A DNA stretch of 64,000 bases, taken from contig NZ_WRXN01000003.1 in assembly GCF_009758205.1 (NCBI RefSeq), forward strand, positions 1 to 64,000, written 5' to 3'. The first letter of the stretch is position 1; every line of letters begins with the position of its first letter. Origin of the DNA: Chitinophaga tropicalis (GTDB taxonomy: Bacteria; Bacteroidota; Bacteroidia; Chitinophagales; Chitinophagaceae). Under the pieces are notes generated by a model. The model saw only the letters and a list, made by a program, of their open reading frames with translations. It was not told the DNA's origin and searched no databases. This document shows positions 1 through 7,362 of this stretch, piece after piece. A program made the position numbers and the translations under genes.

Positions 1-94
1 GTTCAATGCTAAGATTAAAGCCTTTAGAAATGCACTAAGGGGAGTCAGAGATGTAGAGTTTTTCCTTTACAGATTAGCCAAAATCTATGCTTAG
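1..94 (+). CDS. IS transposase, C-terminal fragment (cut by window start)
   Basis: Reading from base 2, an open frame gives about 30 residues (FNAKIKAFRNALRGVRDVEF, then FLYRLAKIYA) and stops at TAG 92-94. From memory this closely matches the C-terminal tail of ISL3/ISAon1-type DDE transposases of Bacteroidota, which end in a FNAKIK..FRGVR..FFLYRL pattern. The rest of the gene lies outside the window. The AT-rich stretch after the stop (about 95-128, with a short AAGTTTTCAACTTGATCC segment) would hold the right terminal inverted repeat. Family subtype is uncertain because only the tail is visible. Confidence 0.7.
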   Translation, partial: FNAKIKAFRNALRGVRDVEFFLYRLAKIYA

Positions 95-124
95 AATCAA
101 AATCCCCCAAGTTTTCAACTTGAT

Positions 125-168
125 CCCCTGTTACAGTCATAATCATTTAATCAGAGATTGCCGCAAAC
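125..168. repeat. partial tRNA-Ser-like duplicate next to IS end
   Basis: CCTGTTACAGTCA at 127-139 is identical to 261-273 inside the tRNA-Ser gene (variable-arm region), and TGCCGCAA at 159-166 matches 288-295 in the same order with similar spacing. This could be a decayed attachment-site-like copy of the tRNA left of its 3' end, or chance similarity in a short stretch. The IS tail immediately to the left fits an integration hotspot. Confidence 0.3.
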
Positions 169-201
169 AAAAAAGCCTTCAGATTACATCTGAAAGCTTT
201 T
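165..201 (-). terminator. terminator of tRNA-Ser
   Basis: Arms 171-184 and 188-201 form a 14-bp stem with one mismatch and a three-base loop. Read on the minus strand the stem is followed by a run of six T, giving a rho-independent terminator just downstream of the tRNA gene. Confidence 0.7.
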
Positions 202-232
202 AACTTCTTGCTAAACGTCGCCGTTTATTTAG

Positions 233-317
233 CGGAGAAAGAGGGATTCGAACCCCCGGACCTGTTACAGTCAACAGTTTTCAAGACTGCCGCAATCGAC
301 CGCTCTGCCATTTCTCC
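233..317 (-). tRNA. tRNA-Ser (anticodon UGA)
   Basis: The minus strand folds as a class II tRNA: acceptor arms GGAGAAA/TTTCTCC, anticodon loop CTTGAAA with anticodon TGA, a long variable arm and a T arm with GGTTCGAATCC. The 3' CCA is not encoded. It decodes UCN serine codons. The 5' end is at 317 and the discriminator base G is at 233. Confidence 0.95.
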
Positions 318-463
318 GCTGCAAAAGTAGAAATTTGATTTAATTTTCAAAAAAAAACTTTTCAATAGTTTAACGTATTTCTTTAAAATCCTGTCTGATA
401 TTGGGTTTGCTCAGAAAAAAAAGCTACTTTTAATGCATTATAGTTACCCAGTACGGAATTAAC

Positions 464-2497
464 ATGCAGCTAAAACAGTTTATCCTGTACCCAATATTGC
501 TCCTGGTATTTGCCGCCACTGCAACAGCTCAGGATTGTACAGAAATAGGGCAAAACCCTTCCACAGCATTCCCCGTTTGTGGAACAAAAACGTTCAGTCA
601 GGAGTCTGTTCCCATTTGTGGTCATCGTGGTATACCGGGTCCGGCATGTACAAATGCCGGAGATGGCACTCATGAGGATACCAATCCGTACTGGTATAAA
701 TTCACCTGTTATAAAGGCGGCACCCTGGGCTTTAAGATCACCCCGAAAGTATTATCTGACGATTACGACTGGCAGATCTTCGACATCACCGGTAAAAATC
801 CGGATGCTGTATATACTGACCGTAGTCTTTATGTATGTATGAACTGGTCTGGAGAGGGGGGAGTGACCGGTGCGTCTTCCGCAGGGACTAAACGGGACGT
901 TTGTGGAGGGTACGGGCAACCGCTTTTCAGTTCTATGCCTACATTGATAGAAGGGCATGAATACCTGTTGCTTGTCAGCCATTTTACGCCCTATTCGCAA
1001 AGTGGCTATGACCTGGTTTTTACTGGTGGCACTGCGGATATTACCAGTCCCGGTATACCTTCTATAGTGCATGCAAGGTATAACTGTCAAAGTTACACAA
1101 TCGGAGTAAAGCTCAGTAAAAAGGTATTGTGTAAAACACTGGCCACAGATGGCAGTGATTTTGCTTTTGCCTCAGGAGGTGCAGGTATTTCCGGTATCAG
1201 CGGTATTGGCTGTGCCAATGCATTTGATTTCGATTCCCTGCTGATACAGCTGAACGGACCGCTGGGACCCGGTGATTATAGTGTCGTTACGAAGACCGGC
1301 ACCGATGGTAACACAGTACTGGATGTTTGCGGCAATCCTCTTGCCGTAGGTGAAAAAGTTGATTTTCATATAGATCCGCCGCCGGTTGTTCAGTTGGGAA
1401 ATATGGCGGTTGTGGGCTGTGCCCCGGATAAAATAAAGATAGGCTTGTCTACTCCTATACGTTGTGCGTCTATTGCTGCAGATGGCAGCGACTTTACCAT
1501 TACAGGTTCTCCCGCAGCGATTATTACCGGCGCCACAGGACAATGCAACAGCAACAACCTGGCAGATACTGTGGTGATACAGTTTGCACAGCCTCTCTAC
1601 CGGCAGGGAGATTATACCATCACTCTCAAAACCGGTTCCGACGGTAATACCGTTCAGGGAGAATGCGGGCAGGGCGCCAGTATCGGACAAACAGTTGTTT
1701 TTCATACAGCCGATACCGTATCAGCAGACTTTAGCTATAACCTGAGTAAGAACTGTAAGGTCAGCACCGTCAATTTTTCACATGATGGCGCTAATGGTGT
1801 TAATTCCTGGAGATGGACGCTGGACAGCGCGGGTGTAGATGTACAGACCGTGCAGAATTTTACAAAGGTGTATGGCGATTTTGGAGAGAAATATGTAAGG
1901 CTGGCGGTATCTAATGGTGTATGCTCTGATTCAGTCTTAGTGTTCATTAACCTGGAAAAGACCCTGGGGGCCGTATTCTCTGTAGATCCGGGGCCATACT
2001 GCCCCATGGACATCGTTACCGCCAAAAATGAAAGCTTTGGCAGCATTACCTCTTACGCATGGGATTATGGTAATGGGAATACCAGTACAGCACCGGACCC
2101 CGTTCCGCAGCAATATCATCCGGTGAATAAAGAACAGGATTACAGGATCAGGCTGATCGTAGTTGATAATCTCAATTGCCAGGATACAGCAGATCATTAT
2201 ATTAAAGCCGTGACCAGTTGTTATATAGATGTTCCCAATGCATTCTCTCCGAATAATGACGGAGTCAACGATTACCTGTATCCTCTCAGTGCCTATAAGG
2301 CAATAGATCTGCACTTTACTGTATACAACAGGCTGGGTGAGCTGGTGTTTGAAACGACCGACTGGACTCATAAATGGGATGGTACAGTGAAAGGAAAACC
2401 TGCTGACGTAGGTACTTATGTATGGATGTTGAAGTATACAGTGAAAGATACCGGCAAGAAAGTTTTCCGGAAAGGCACTGCTACTTTATTAAGATAG
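464..2497 (+). CDS. secreted PKD-like protein with type B T9SS sorting domain
   Basis: The 677-residue product starts with a signal peptide (about residues 1-22, ending ATAQ before DCTEIG). The middle holds repeated Cys-containing beta-sandwich segments (two related units near 205-305 and 315-415) and PKD-like domains at about 425-580. The last ~85 residues have the gliding-motility CTD pattern (NAFSPNNDGVNDYL, a YNRLGELVF segment, KWDGT), which in Bacteroidota directs type IX secretion and surface attachment or release. No catalytic domain is visible, so it is best seen as an adhesin-like surface or secreted protein. It is not in an operon; the next gene is convergent. Confidence 0.85.
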   Translation: MQLKQFILYPILLLVFAATATAQDCTEIGQNPSTAFPVCGTKTFSQESVPICGHRGIPGPACTNAGDGTHEDTNPYWYKFTCYKGGTLGFKITPKVLSDDYDWQIFDITGKNPDAVYTDRSLYVCMNWSGEGGVTGASSAGTKRDVCGGYGQPLFSSMPTLIEGHEYLLLVSHFTPYSQSGYDLVFTGGTADITSPGIPSIVHARYNCQSYTIGVKLSKKVLCKTLATDGSDFAFASGGAGISGISGIGCANAFDFDSLLIQLNGPLGPGDYSVVTKTGTDGNTVLDVCGNPLAVGEKVDFHIDPPPVVQLGNMAVVGCAPDKIKIGLSTPIRCASIAADGSDFTITGSPAAIITGATGQCNSNNLADTVVIQFAQPLYRQGDYTITLKTGSDGNTVQGECGQGASIGQTVVFHTADTVSADFSYNLSKNCKVSTVNFSHDGANGVNSWRWTLDSAGVDVQTVQNFTKVYGDFGEKYVRLAVSNGVCSDSVLVFINLEKTLGAVFSVDPGPYCPMDIVTAKNESFGSITSYAWDYGNGNTSTAPDPVPQQYHPVNKEQDYRIRLIVVDNLNCQDTADHYIKAVTSCYIDVPNAFSPNNDGVNDYLYPLSAYKAIDLHFTVYNRLGELVFETTDWTHKWDGTVKGKPADVGTYVWMLKYTVKDTGKKVFRKGTATLLR

Positions 2498-2499
2498 CC

Positions 2500-2904
2500 T
2501 TATTGTGCATGTGTATGGCTGATACTGCAATTGTTGCAGGATCTCCAGTTGCGGATATGTGCTGTGATGATCAGAGCTGCGCCGGTTATTTTGAATCCCG
2601 TTTCCAGTAGTAGTGAGGAGCAGAAATTGCCAGCTATCAACAGGAATAACCCTGCAAGAAAACAAACGAGCAATGATAATTTATGGTGGAGCCTGCTGTA
2701 TCCACGCCATATAGCCCAACCACCTGCCAGCATTGATACAAGAAGGGTGATTGCCTCCAGGTAAGGATTTTCCAGTATTTCTATCCCGAAAAAGGGGAGT
2801 GTTGTGAAGATGATGGGCAATAACACGCAATGTATGGCGCAGGCAAGGGAAGCGCCAATCCCGATTATATCCCATTTGCTTTGATAAGAAGATCTCATTC
2901 TCAT
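2500..2904 (-). CDS. MerC-domain membrane protein
   Basis: The product has four hydrophobic segments and the MerC signature with a C-A-I-H-C motif followed by LLPI in the first helix, as in small Bacteroidota MerC-domain proteins. MerC proteins were named for mercuric ion transport, but most of these homologues have no mer genes nearby and their substrate is unknown; none are here either. The frame is open up to 3015, but the candidate promoter at 2952-2981 lies inside that extension, so I place the start at the ATG at 2904 (134 residues). The C-terminus carries Cys and His residues (NCSISHTH) that could bind metal. Confidence 0.75.
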   Translation of the reverse strand: MRMRSSYQSKWDIIGIGASLACAIHCVLLPIIFTTLPFFGIEILENPYLEAITLLVSMLAGGWAIWRGYSRLHHKLSLLVCFLAGLFLLIAGNFCSSLLLETGFKITGAALIITAHIRNWRSCNNCSISHTHAQ

Positions 2905-2951
2905 AATTCCACCGGTTTTATCTTGCATGACTAACGTACTGATCCAAAACG

Positions 2952-2981
2952 CAAATGTAAATAATTGAACCATTGTTGCAA
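2952..2981 (-). promoter_or_regulatory. Bacteroidota promoter for MerC-domain gene
   Basis: On the minus strand a TTG (2981-2979) is followed after 19 bases by TACATTTG (2959-2952), matching the TTG-N19-TAnnTTTG promoter pattern. Transcription would start near 2945, leaving a leader of about 40 bases before the ATG at 2904. Confidence 0.6.
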
Positions 2982-3040
2982 ATATTATTTTAGGGAAGGC
3001 CTGAGTTTTGACCATAAGTCAAGGAGATAGCTGCAAAAAA

Positions 3041-3091
3041 AATGCTTTCACCTTTTGATGAAAGCATTTTTTAGAGAGAGGGGCTGCAGCC
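3041..3091. terminator. hairpin terminator plus GC palindrome (composite element copy 1)
   Basis: Arms AATGCTTTCA (3041-3050) and TGAAAGCATT (3059-3068) are flanked by A and T runs, so the hairpin can end transcription in both directions. It is followed by a purine-rich spacer and the perfect palindrome GGCTGCAGCC (3082-3091). It lies downstream of the minus-strand phosphatase gene. The same layout recurs at 9224, 21972 and 25775. Confidence 0.75.
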
Positions 3092-3121
3092 GGTTAAAAT
3101 GAGACGCGAATCACGCGGGTA

Positions 3122-3703
3122 TTACATTTCAGCCAGATGTACTGTACAGTTCAGCAGCTCGCAATCCCAATTATTGTCTTTGACGTTAAAACGGGTAACG
3201 GAAGTATTTTTCAGATGTTCTGTCAGTGTCACTTCAGGCGCCAGCTTTTTCATTAAGTGACGGATGAAACTGCCATGGCTCACTATCAGGATACGTTTGC
3301 CGCTATGTTCTGCCAGGAGATCATCTATAAAAGAAAGTCCCCTGCTCCAGACGGACACTTCTGTTTCCATACCCAGTTCAAGTTGCCGCCAGTCGGCTCC
3401 CCATTTACTGATCCTTTCAGCTTCGTTGGTTCCTTCTGTTTGTCCGCCGGAAACTTCCCGGAGGCGTTCATCTTCTTTCATGTTGGTAATACCCAGTTGA
3501 GATGCTATAATAGCGCCGGTTTCGCGGGCGCGTGAAAGATGGCTGGTGTAAATGAGGTCCCAGTGTTCGTCAGACAGGCGTATACCAAGGCGTTTTGCCT
3601 GTTCCAGACCTTCCTCGTCCAATGGGATATCAGTGCTTCCCTGCATTCTACCCTCTTTGTTCCATGCTGTACTTCCATGCCGGATCAGGGCTATACGTGT
3701 CAT
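3122..3703 (-). CDS. histidine phosphatase family protein
   Basis: The 193-residue protein has the phosphoglycerate-mutase-like fold signature: RHG near the N-terminus (ALIRHGSTAWN, catalytic His about residue 9), a ..GSTDIPLDEEG segment, a catalytic Glu region (EVSGGQTEG), and the second His in VSHGSFIRHL. Such proteins remove phosphate from small molecules (for example alpha-ribazole phosphate or phosphosugars) or proteins; the substrate cannot be named from sequence. It is monocistronic, with its own -7 box at 3730-3737. Confidence 0.85.
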   Translation of the reverse strand: MTRIALIRHGSTAWNKEGRMQGSTDIPLDEEGLEQAKRLGIRLSDEHWDLIYTSHLSRARETGAIIASQLGITNMKEDERLREVSGGQTEGTNEAERISKWGADWRQLELGMETEVSVWSRGLSFIDDLLAEHSGKRILIVSHGSFIRHLMKKLAPEVTLTEHLKNTSVTRFNVKDNNWDCELLNCTVHLAEM

Positions 3704-3729
3704 AGGCGCTTATTATCTGTTGATTAGCA

Positions 3730-3737
3730 CAAATATA
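3730..3737 (-). promoter_or_regulatory. -7 box of phosphatase gene
   Basis: TATATTTG on the minus strand fits TAnnTTTG, 26 bases before the phosphatase ATG. No clear TTG lies at the -33 position, so the assignment rests on the -7 element alone. Confidence 0.45.
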
Positions 3738-3774
3738 CGCACCACATGTCAGGATTTATAGCATTTGAGAAGAT

Positions 3775-4443
3775 TCAAAGTAGTTCTGCCTCGCTGATGA
3801 GGTTATTTTTCAACGCAAAAACAACTACTCCGGCCGTATTCTTGACATTCATTTTTTCCAGTATACGGGTACGGTGGCCTTCTACTGTACGTTTGCTCAG
3901 GAATATCTTATCGCCTATTTCCTGCGCGGTAAATTGCTGGCAGATGAGGCGGATAATTTCTTTTTCGCGATCTGTAAAAGTGACCGGAGCGGCATCCCGG
4001 CAGGGATTGAACCTGCTTTTAACTATCATGGAGGCCAGTTTGGCGGAAGTTTGCCTGCAATAGAAGATGTTATCGTCGTATACGCTGGTAATAGCTTCTA
4101 TGATCTCCTGTTTATCGGCATTTTTCAGAAGATAACCTTTGGCGCCGGCTTCCAGCATTTCTACGATGAGCTCTTCTTCGTCAAACATGGAGAGGGCAAT
4201 GATCTTTGCAGCGGGATCTTTCTGAAGGAGAGCGCGGGTGGCGGATATTCCGTCCATCAGCGGCATTTTAAGATCGGTCATGATCACATCTGCTTCTACT
4301 TCATTGAGTATTTCCAGCAGTTCCCGTCCATTGCCGGCCTGTCCTACCAAGGCAATGTTTGGCTGCCTGGAAAGCATCAGCGCCAGTCCGTCACGGAAAA
4401 TCTCATGATCGTCAGCTATCACTAATCTTATATCGTGATTCAT
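3775..4443 (-). CDS. LuxR/NarL-type response regulator
   Basis: A 222-residue two-domain regulator. The receiver domain (about 1-125) has the acidic pair in IADDHE, the phospho-acceptor Asp57 (MTDLKMP) and the conserved Lys107 (YLLKNA). The C-terminal LuxR helix-turn-helix (about 152-212) has TDREKEIIRLI and the recognition helix region LSKRTVEGHRTRI. It is the last gene of a minus-strand operon behind its probable kinase (gap 58 bases), so it should be phosphorylated by that kinase and activate or repress unknown targets. Confidence 0.92.
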   Translation of the reverse strand: MNHDIRLVIADDHEIFRDGLALMLSRQPNIALVGQAGNGRELLEILNEVEADVIMTDLKMPLMDGISATRALLQKDPAAKIIALSMFDEEELIVEMLEAGAKGYLLKNADKQEIIEAITSVYDDNIFYCRQTSAKLASMIVKSRFNPCRDAAPVTFTDREKEIIRLICQQFTAQEIGDKIFLSKRTVEGHRTRILEKMNVKNTAGVVVFALKNNLISEAELL

Positions 4444-4501
4444 TGAGTGTATGTTGGGGTATTACGTGCCTTTCCTAAGGTTCAGTGGGAGTAAATATAC
4501 A

Positions 4502-5275
4502 TTATCCGGCTGGTATTTTTACGAAATAGTTGGTTCCCTGGCCGGGTGTAGAATCGATTGATAATGAACCATTCAGGATGTCTGTACGGATAGCGAGGCT
4601 TTTCATGCCCAGCCCTGAAGATTCCATCCTGGCCTTCTTGACGTCAAAGCCTATACCGTTCTCTTTTACCAGTACCAGGAAAAAGCCGCTCTCCCGGGTC
4701 AGCACTATCTGTAACTGTGTGGCTTTGGCATGCTTCAGGGTGTTATGGGCTATTTCCTGTATGATGCGGAAGACATGTATCTCTTTCTCAGGTGGAATGT
4801 TGATCTGGCCGGAGGTATTGAATTTGATCTCAAGAGATTCTTTGGCAGACAGCTGGCGGATGAACTCCCGCAGAGCTTCGGTCAGGCCTTTCCGCTCCAG
4901 GGTGGCAGGCAAAAGATTGTGGGAGATCTGCCGGAGGCCGCGGATCACTTCGTCTATATAGCCGGATGACCGGTCAATCAACAGTTTATCCTGTGGATCG
5001 GTAACGCCTATACTATGAAGGTTCAGTTTGATAGTGGAAAGCAGGGGCCCAATGCTGTCGTGAAGATCGGCCGCTATACGTTTGCGCTCATTTTCCAGTA
5101 TAGTGATCTCTGCAACGATACGTTCCCGTTGCAGCTGTATATAACGCCGGTGGTAGAGTACAATGGAAACTACAAAGAATACGATTATAATAGCGATCAG
5201 CAGTGAAATAAAGACGGTCGTATAAAATATTTTATCATCCATGGGGTTATCATTTTGAGGCGTTGGCCCGGACAT
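4502..5275 (-). CDS. HisKA_3-type sensor histidine kinase
   Basis: The 257-residue kinase has one membrane segment (about 17-41), then a dimerisation domain with ADLHDSIGPLLS (phosphorylated His about 72), and an HATPase domain with the N box QEIAHNTLKHA and the second glycine motif GLGM. The G1 box reads ENGIG where the family normally has DNGIG, so the adenine-contacting Asp is Glu here. There is no periplasmic sensor domain, so the signal probably comes from the partner membrane protein encoded just upstream. The ATG at 5275 begins one base after the upstream stop codon; a longer frame would need a TTG start inside that gene. Confidence 0.9.
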   Translation of the reverse strand: MSGPTPQNDNPMDDKIFYTTVFISLLIAIIIVFFVVSIVLYHRRYIQLQRERIVAEITILENERKRIAADLHDSIGPLLSTIKLNLHSIGVTDPQDKLLIDRSSGYIDEVIRGLRQISHNLLPATLERKGLTEALREFIRQLSAKESLEIKFNTSGQINIPPEKEIHVFRIIQEIAHNTLKHAKATQLQIVLTRESGFFLVLVKENGIGFDVKKARMESSGLGMKSLAIRTDILNGSLSIDSTPGQGTNYFVKIPAG

Positions 5276-5276
5276 G

Positions 5277-5939
5277 CTATGCGTCAAAATGTTTCTTAAA
5301 ATAATATGATGGTTTAACGGGGATGAAAAGTACGGCTATAGCATAGATCAAATTTACAAAAGCATTGATATAATTGAACATAAAAATGACCCGGAGGGCA
5401 AATACCGTATCCGATCCTACAAAGAGAGAAGCTTCATAGATGATCTGATAAATAAAGAAGATGATGAAACCCAGGCATACAAGGAATCGTGCATTTTTAA
5501 TAAGATTTTTGTTGTCCTGTACAATCAGGTAATTGATCTCGTTAATGCTTAGTAATACGCTCACAAAAGCATAGGTGACCCTGAACCAGGGGCTGAAGGT
5601 CTCTATCTTATTGAAGAGAATGTTCTCTGTTATCCATAACATACCCAGTCCCAGCAGTAAGCCGCTGAAAAGCCGGGGTTTTCTTCTGAGGAAACCCCAT
5701 ACATAGAACTGGTAAATGATCACGATAGATTCTGCCAGCCCGTAAAGGTTGGATGGAACCGCATTGCTGGTATTCAGGACCCTGATACAGATGAAACTGA
5801 TCGTTTCTGACAAAAAGGCCAGGGACAGGAGTAAGAGAAAGGGCTGAAAGCTTGCAACAGTCCTGTTGAAGCGGATCAGCCCAATCAATAATGGAATAAT
5901 AACCAGCTGACTTACAAGAAAGGCGCCTATATTACTCAT
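5277..5939 (-). CDS. polytopic membrane protein of kinase operon
   Basis: A 220-residue protein with about six to seven hydrophobic helices spread over its length, no signal peptide and no recognised enzymatic motif. Its stop overlaps the start region of the histidine kinase gene, so the two are translationally coupled. By position it is a candidate sensor or signal relay for a kinase that has no sensory domain of its own. The function is inferred from context only. Confidence 0.6.
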   Translation of the reverse strand: MSNIGAFLVSQLVIIPLLIGLIRFNRTVASFQPFLLLLSLAFLSETISFICIRVLNTSNAVPSNLYGLAESIVIIYQFYVWGFLRRKPRLFSGLLLGLGMLWITENILFNKIETFSPWFRVTYAFVSVLLSINEINYLIVQDNKNLIKNARFLVCLGFIIFFIYQIIYEASLFVGSDTVFALRVIFMFNYINAFVNLIYAIAVLFIPVKPSYYFKKHFDA

Positions 5940-5962
5940 CAGGGCTAATATAAATGATATGA

Positions 5963-6469
5963 TTATAATGCACTTTTACAGAGAGGAGGACAGCGCTGAC
6001 CACTTTCCATAGCCTGGGCATCTGACTGGGCATTGGCGCTCTTAATACCAGGCACATGCACGGCTTTTTCGTTAGCTATAAGCATAGTCGCAATATCTGC
6101 ACCGGCGGAGTCTGTTGGAAGCAGGATCATCCTGACAGTTCCTTTTTCATCTTTACCCAGGTAGATACGTATGCCCCTGGCCCCTTTTACATTCAGCAGT
6201 GCGGCAAAGGCGTCACGGTTAAACAGTTCTGCATCAGGCAGGTTGAAAGCACTGTCCAGGTAGTTAGCCGGTAGTTTTGCCTGCAGCTCTCTTTTTCCTG
6301 CCACAAAGCCTTTCCTGTAAGCCCTGGCATCTTCTATAGGGATAACATGCAGGCTCGCTTTTGCCCTGTCAAAAGGGATTGGCTTATCACCATGAGTTCC
6401 GGGGGTACACTGCGTCATAACCATGATCAGAATGATGGGGAGAATAATGCGGATAGATTGGTGTTTCAT
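5963..6469 (-). CDS. small lipoprotein, first gene of kinase operon
   Basis: A 168-residue product with a lipoprotein signal (VMTQC, lipidated Cys about 21). The mature part has a helical repeat-like RAYRKGFVAGKREL segment, a small alpha/beta region ending in RIYLGKDEKGTVRMILLPTD, and a C-terminal Cys pair in SGQRCPPLC. No family is recognised with certainty. It lies 23 bases before the membrane protein gene and so opens the lipoprotein, membrane protein, kinase, regulator operon; an envelope-sensing role is an inference. Confidence 0.6.
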   Translation of the reverse strand: MKHQSIRIILPIILIMVMTQCTPGTHGDKPIPFDRAKASLHVIPIEDARAYRKGFVAGKRELQAKLPANYLDSAFNLPDAELFNRDAFAALLNVKGARGIRIYLGKDEKGTVRMILLPTDSAGADIATMLIANEKAVHVPGIKSANAQSDAQAMESGQRCPPLCKSAL

Positions 6470-6720
6470 GATTGAGGTTTTATGTTGATTGAATATGCAA
6501 GCTAATAGATATGGGCCGTAAAGGACCGGGTATTAATGCCGGAAAAATAACGTATAAATACCTGGAATGTATTCAGATTACGGACAGTACGTGAAATTGC
6601 TCTTTTTCGGAATATGCCCCCCGGTGTTCTCAGCGGGCTAAAGATAAAGAAAAAGAACACTGGTCCAGAATATTGAAATTTTTTTAATATCTGGCTCTGA
6701 TACAATTGAATGGGAGATGG

Positions 6721-6728
6721 TACTTTTG
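6721..6728 (+). promoter_or_regulatory. -7 box of MarR gene
   Basis: TACTTTTG matches TAnnTTTG. Predicted transcription start is near 6735 with the ATG at 6743, so the leader is very short. No clear TTG at -33. Confidence 0.45.
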
Positions 6729-6742
6729 TGCCCGCTTTTTAA

Positions 6743-7360
6743 ATGGTAAAGAGAAAAACATCCAACTTTAGCCCGGAGCAACAATTGGTAAGCCTGGACG
6801 CAAGACTGTTACTGGCCCTTCAAAGGCTGAGTGATATGCTGAAATCTATGCAATGGGAGCAGGCCCGTGCATTAGGCATTACACCGCTGCAACTACAGAT
6901 ATTGCTTTTTGTGGGGCATCACACTACTTCCATCACCAAGGTGGCTTATATTGCCACAGAGCTGCAACTGAGCCGTCCAACCATCAGCGATGCCACGGCT
7001 ACGCTGATAGCAAAAGGGCTGCTGGAAATGGAGGAAGACCGCCGGGACAGGCGTAGTTATTCCCTGCTTATTACTGATACCGGCCGTGACCTGCTGAAAC
7101 AGGCAGTCAACTATACAACAGACCTGGACCTGTTGCTGCAAAAGAAACCTGAAGGGGAGAAAAGCCAGTTGTATCAATCGCTGTATACGATCATTGCCGG
7201 CTTGTCAGAGAATGAAAAAGGAGGGATGCAACGCACCTGTTTCAGTTGTGAATTTTACGATGGAAATAAAAAACGCCAGCATACCTGCGGATTACTGAAA
7301 AAAGAACTGCCGTCATCTGAGCTCCAGATCGACTGTATGTACCATTCTTCCCTGTCCTGA
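6743..7360 (+). CDS. MarR-type regulator with C-terminal Cys cluster
   Basis: A 205-residue protein. The winged helix (about 25-135) has LQLSRPTISDATATLIAKGLL as recognition region and a wing with DRRDRRSYSL. After it comes a tail with CFSC, HTC and DC spaced Cys residues (about 167-197), a pattern seen in a subset of MarR proteins and suited to binding zinc or an iron-sulphur cluster. The residues suggest metal or redox responsiveness, but this is inferred. It converges on the MocR-type gene with only two bases between stops. Confidence 0.85.
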   Translation: MVKRKTSNFSPEQQLVSLDARLLLALQRLSDMLKSMQWEQARALGITPLQLQILLFVGHHTTSITKVAYIATELQLSRPTISDATATLIAKGLLEMEEDRRDRRSYSLLITDTGRDLLKQAVNYTTDLDLLLQKKPEGEKSQLYQSLYTIIAGLSENEKGGMQRTCFSCEFYDGNKKRQHTCGLLKKELPSSELQIDCMYHSSLS

Positions 7361-7362
7361 TA

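Noticed and set aside
1172..2371. Long minus-strand frames opposite the T9SS-secreted protein
   Set aside because: They lie entirely opposite a protein with clear signal peptide and sorting domain, and their translations show no family features.
2905..3015. N-terminal extension of the MerC-domain protein
   Set aside because: A good promoter match lies inside the extension and MerC-domain proteins normally begin just before the first helix.
5276..5287. Longer start for the histidine kinase (TTG at 5287)
   Set aside because: An ATG one base after the upstream stop codon gives a normal coupled start.
6502..6705. 67-residue minus-strand frame in the gap before the MarR gene
   Set aside because: Phe-rich random-looking translation in an AT-rich promoter region.
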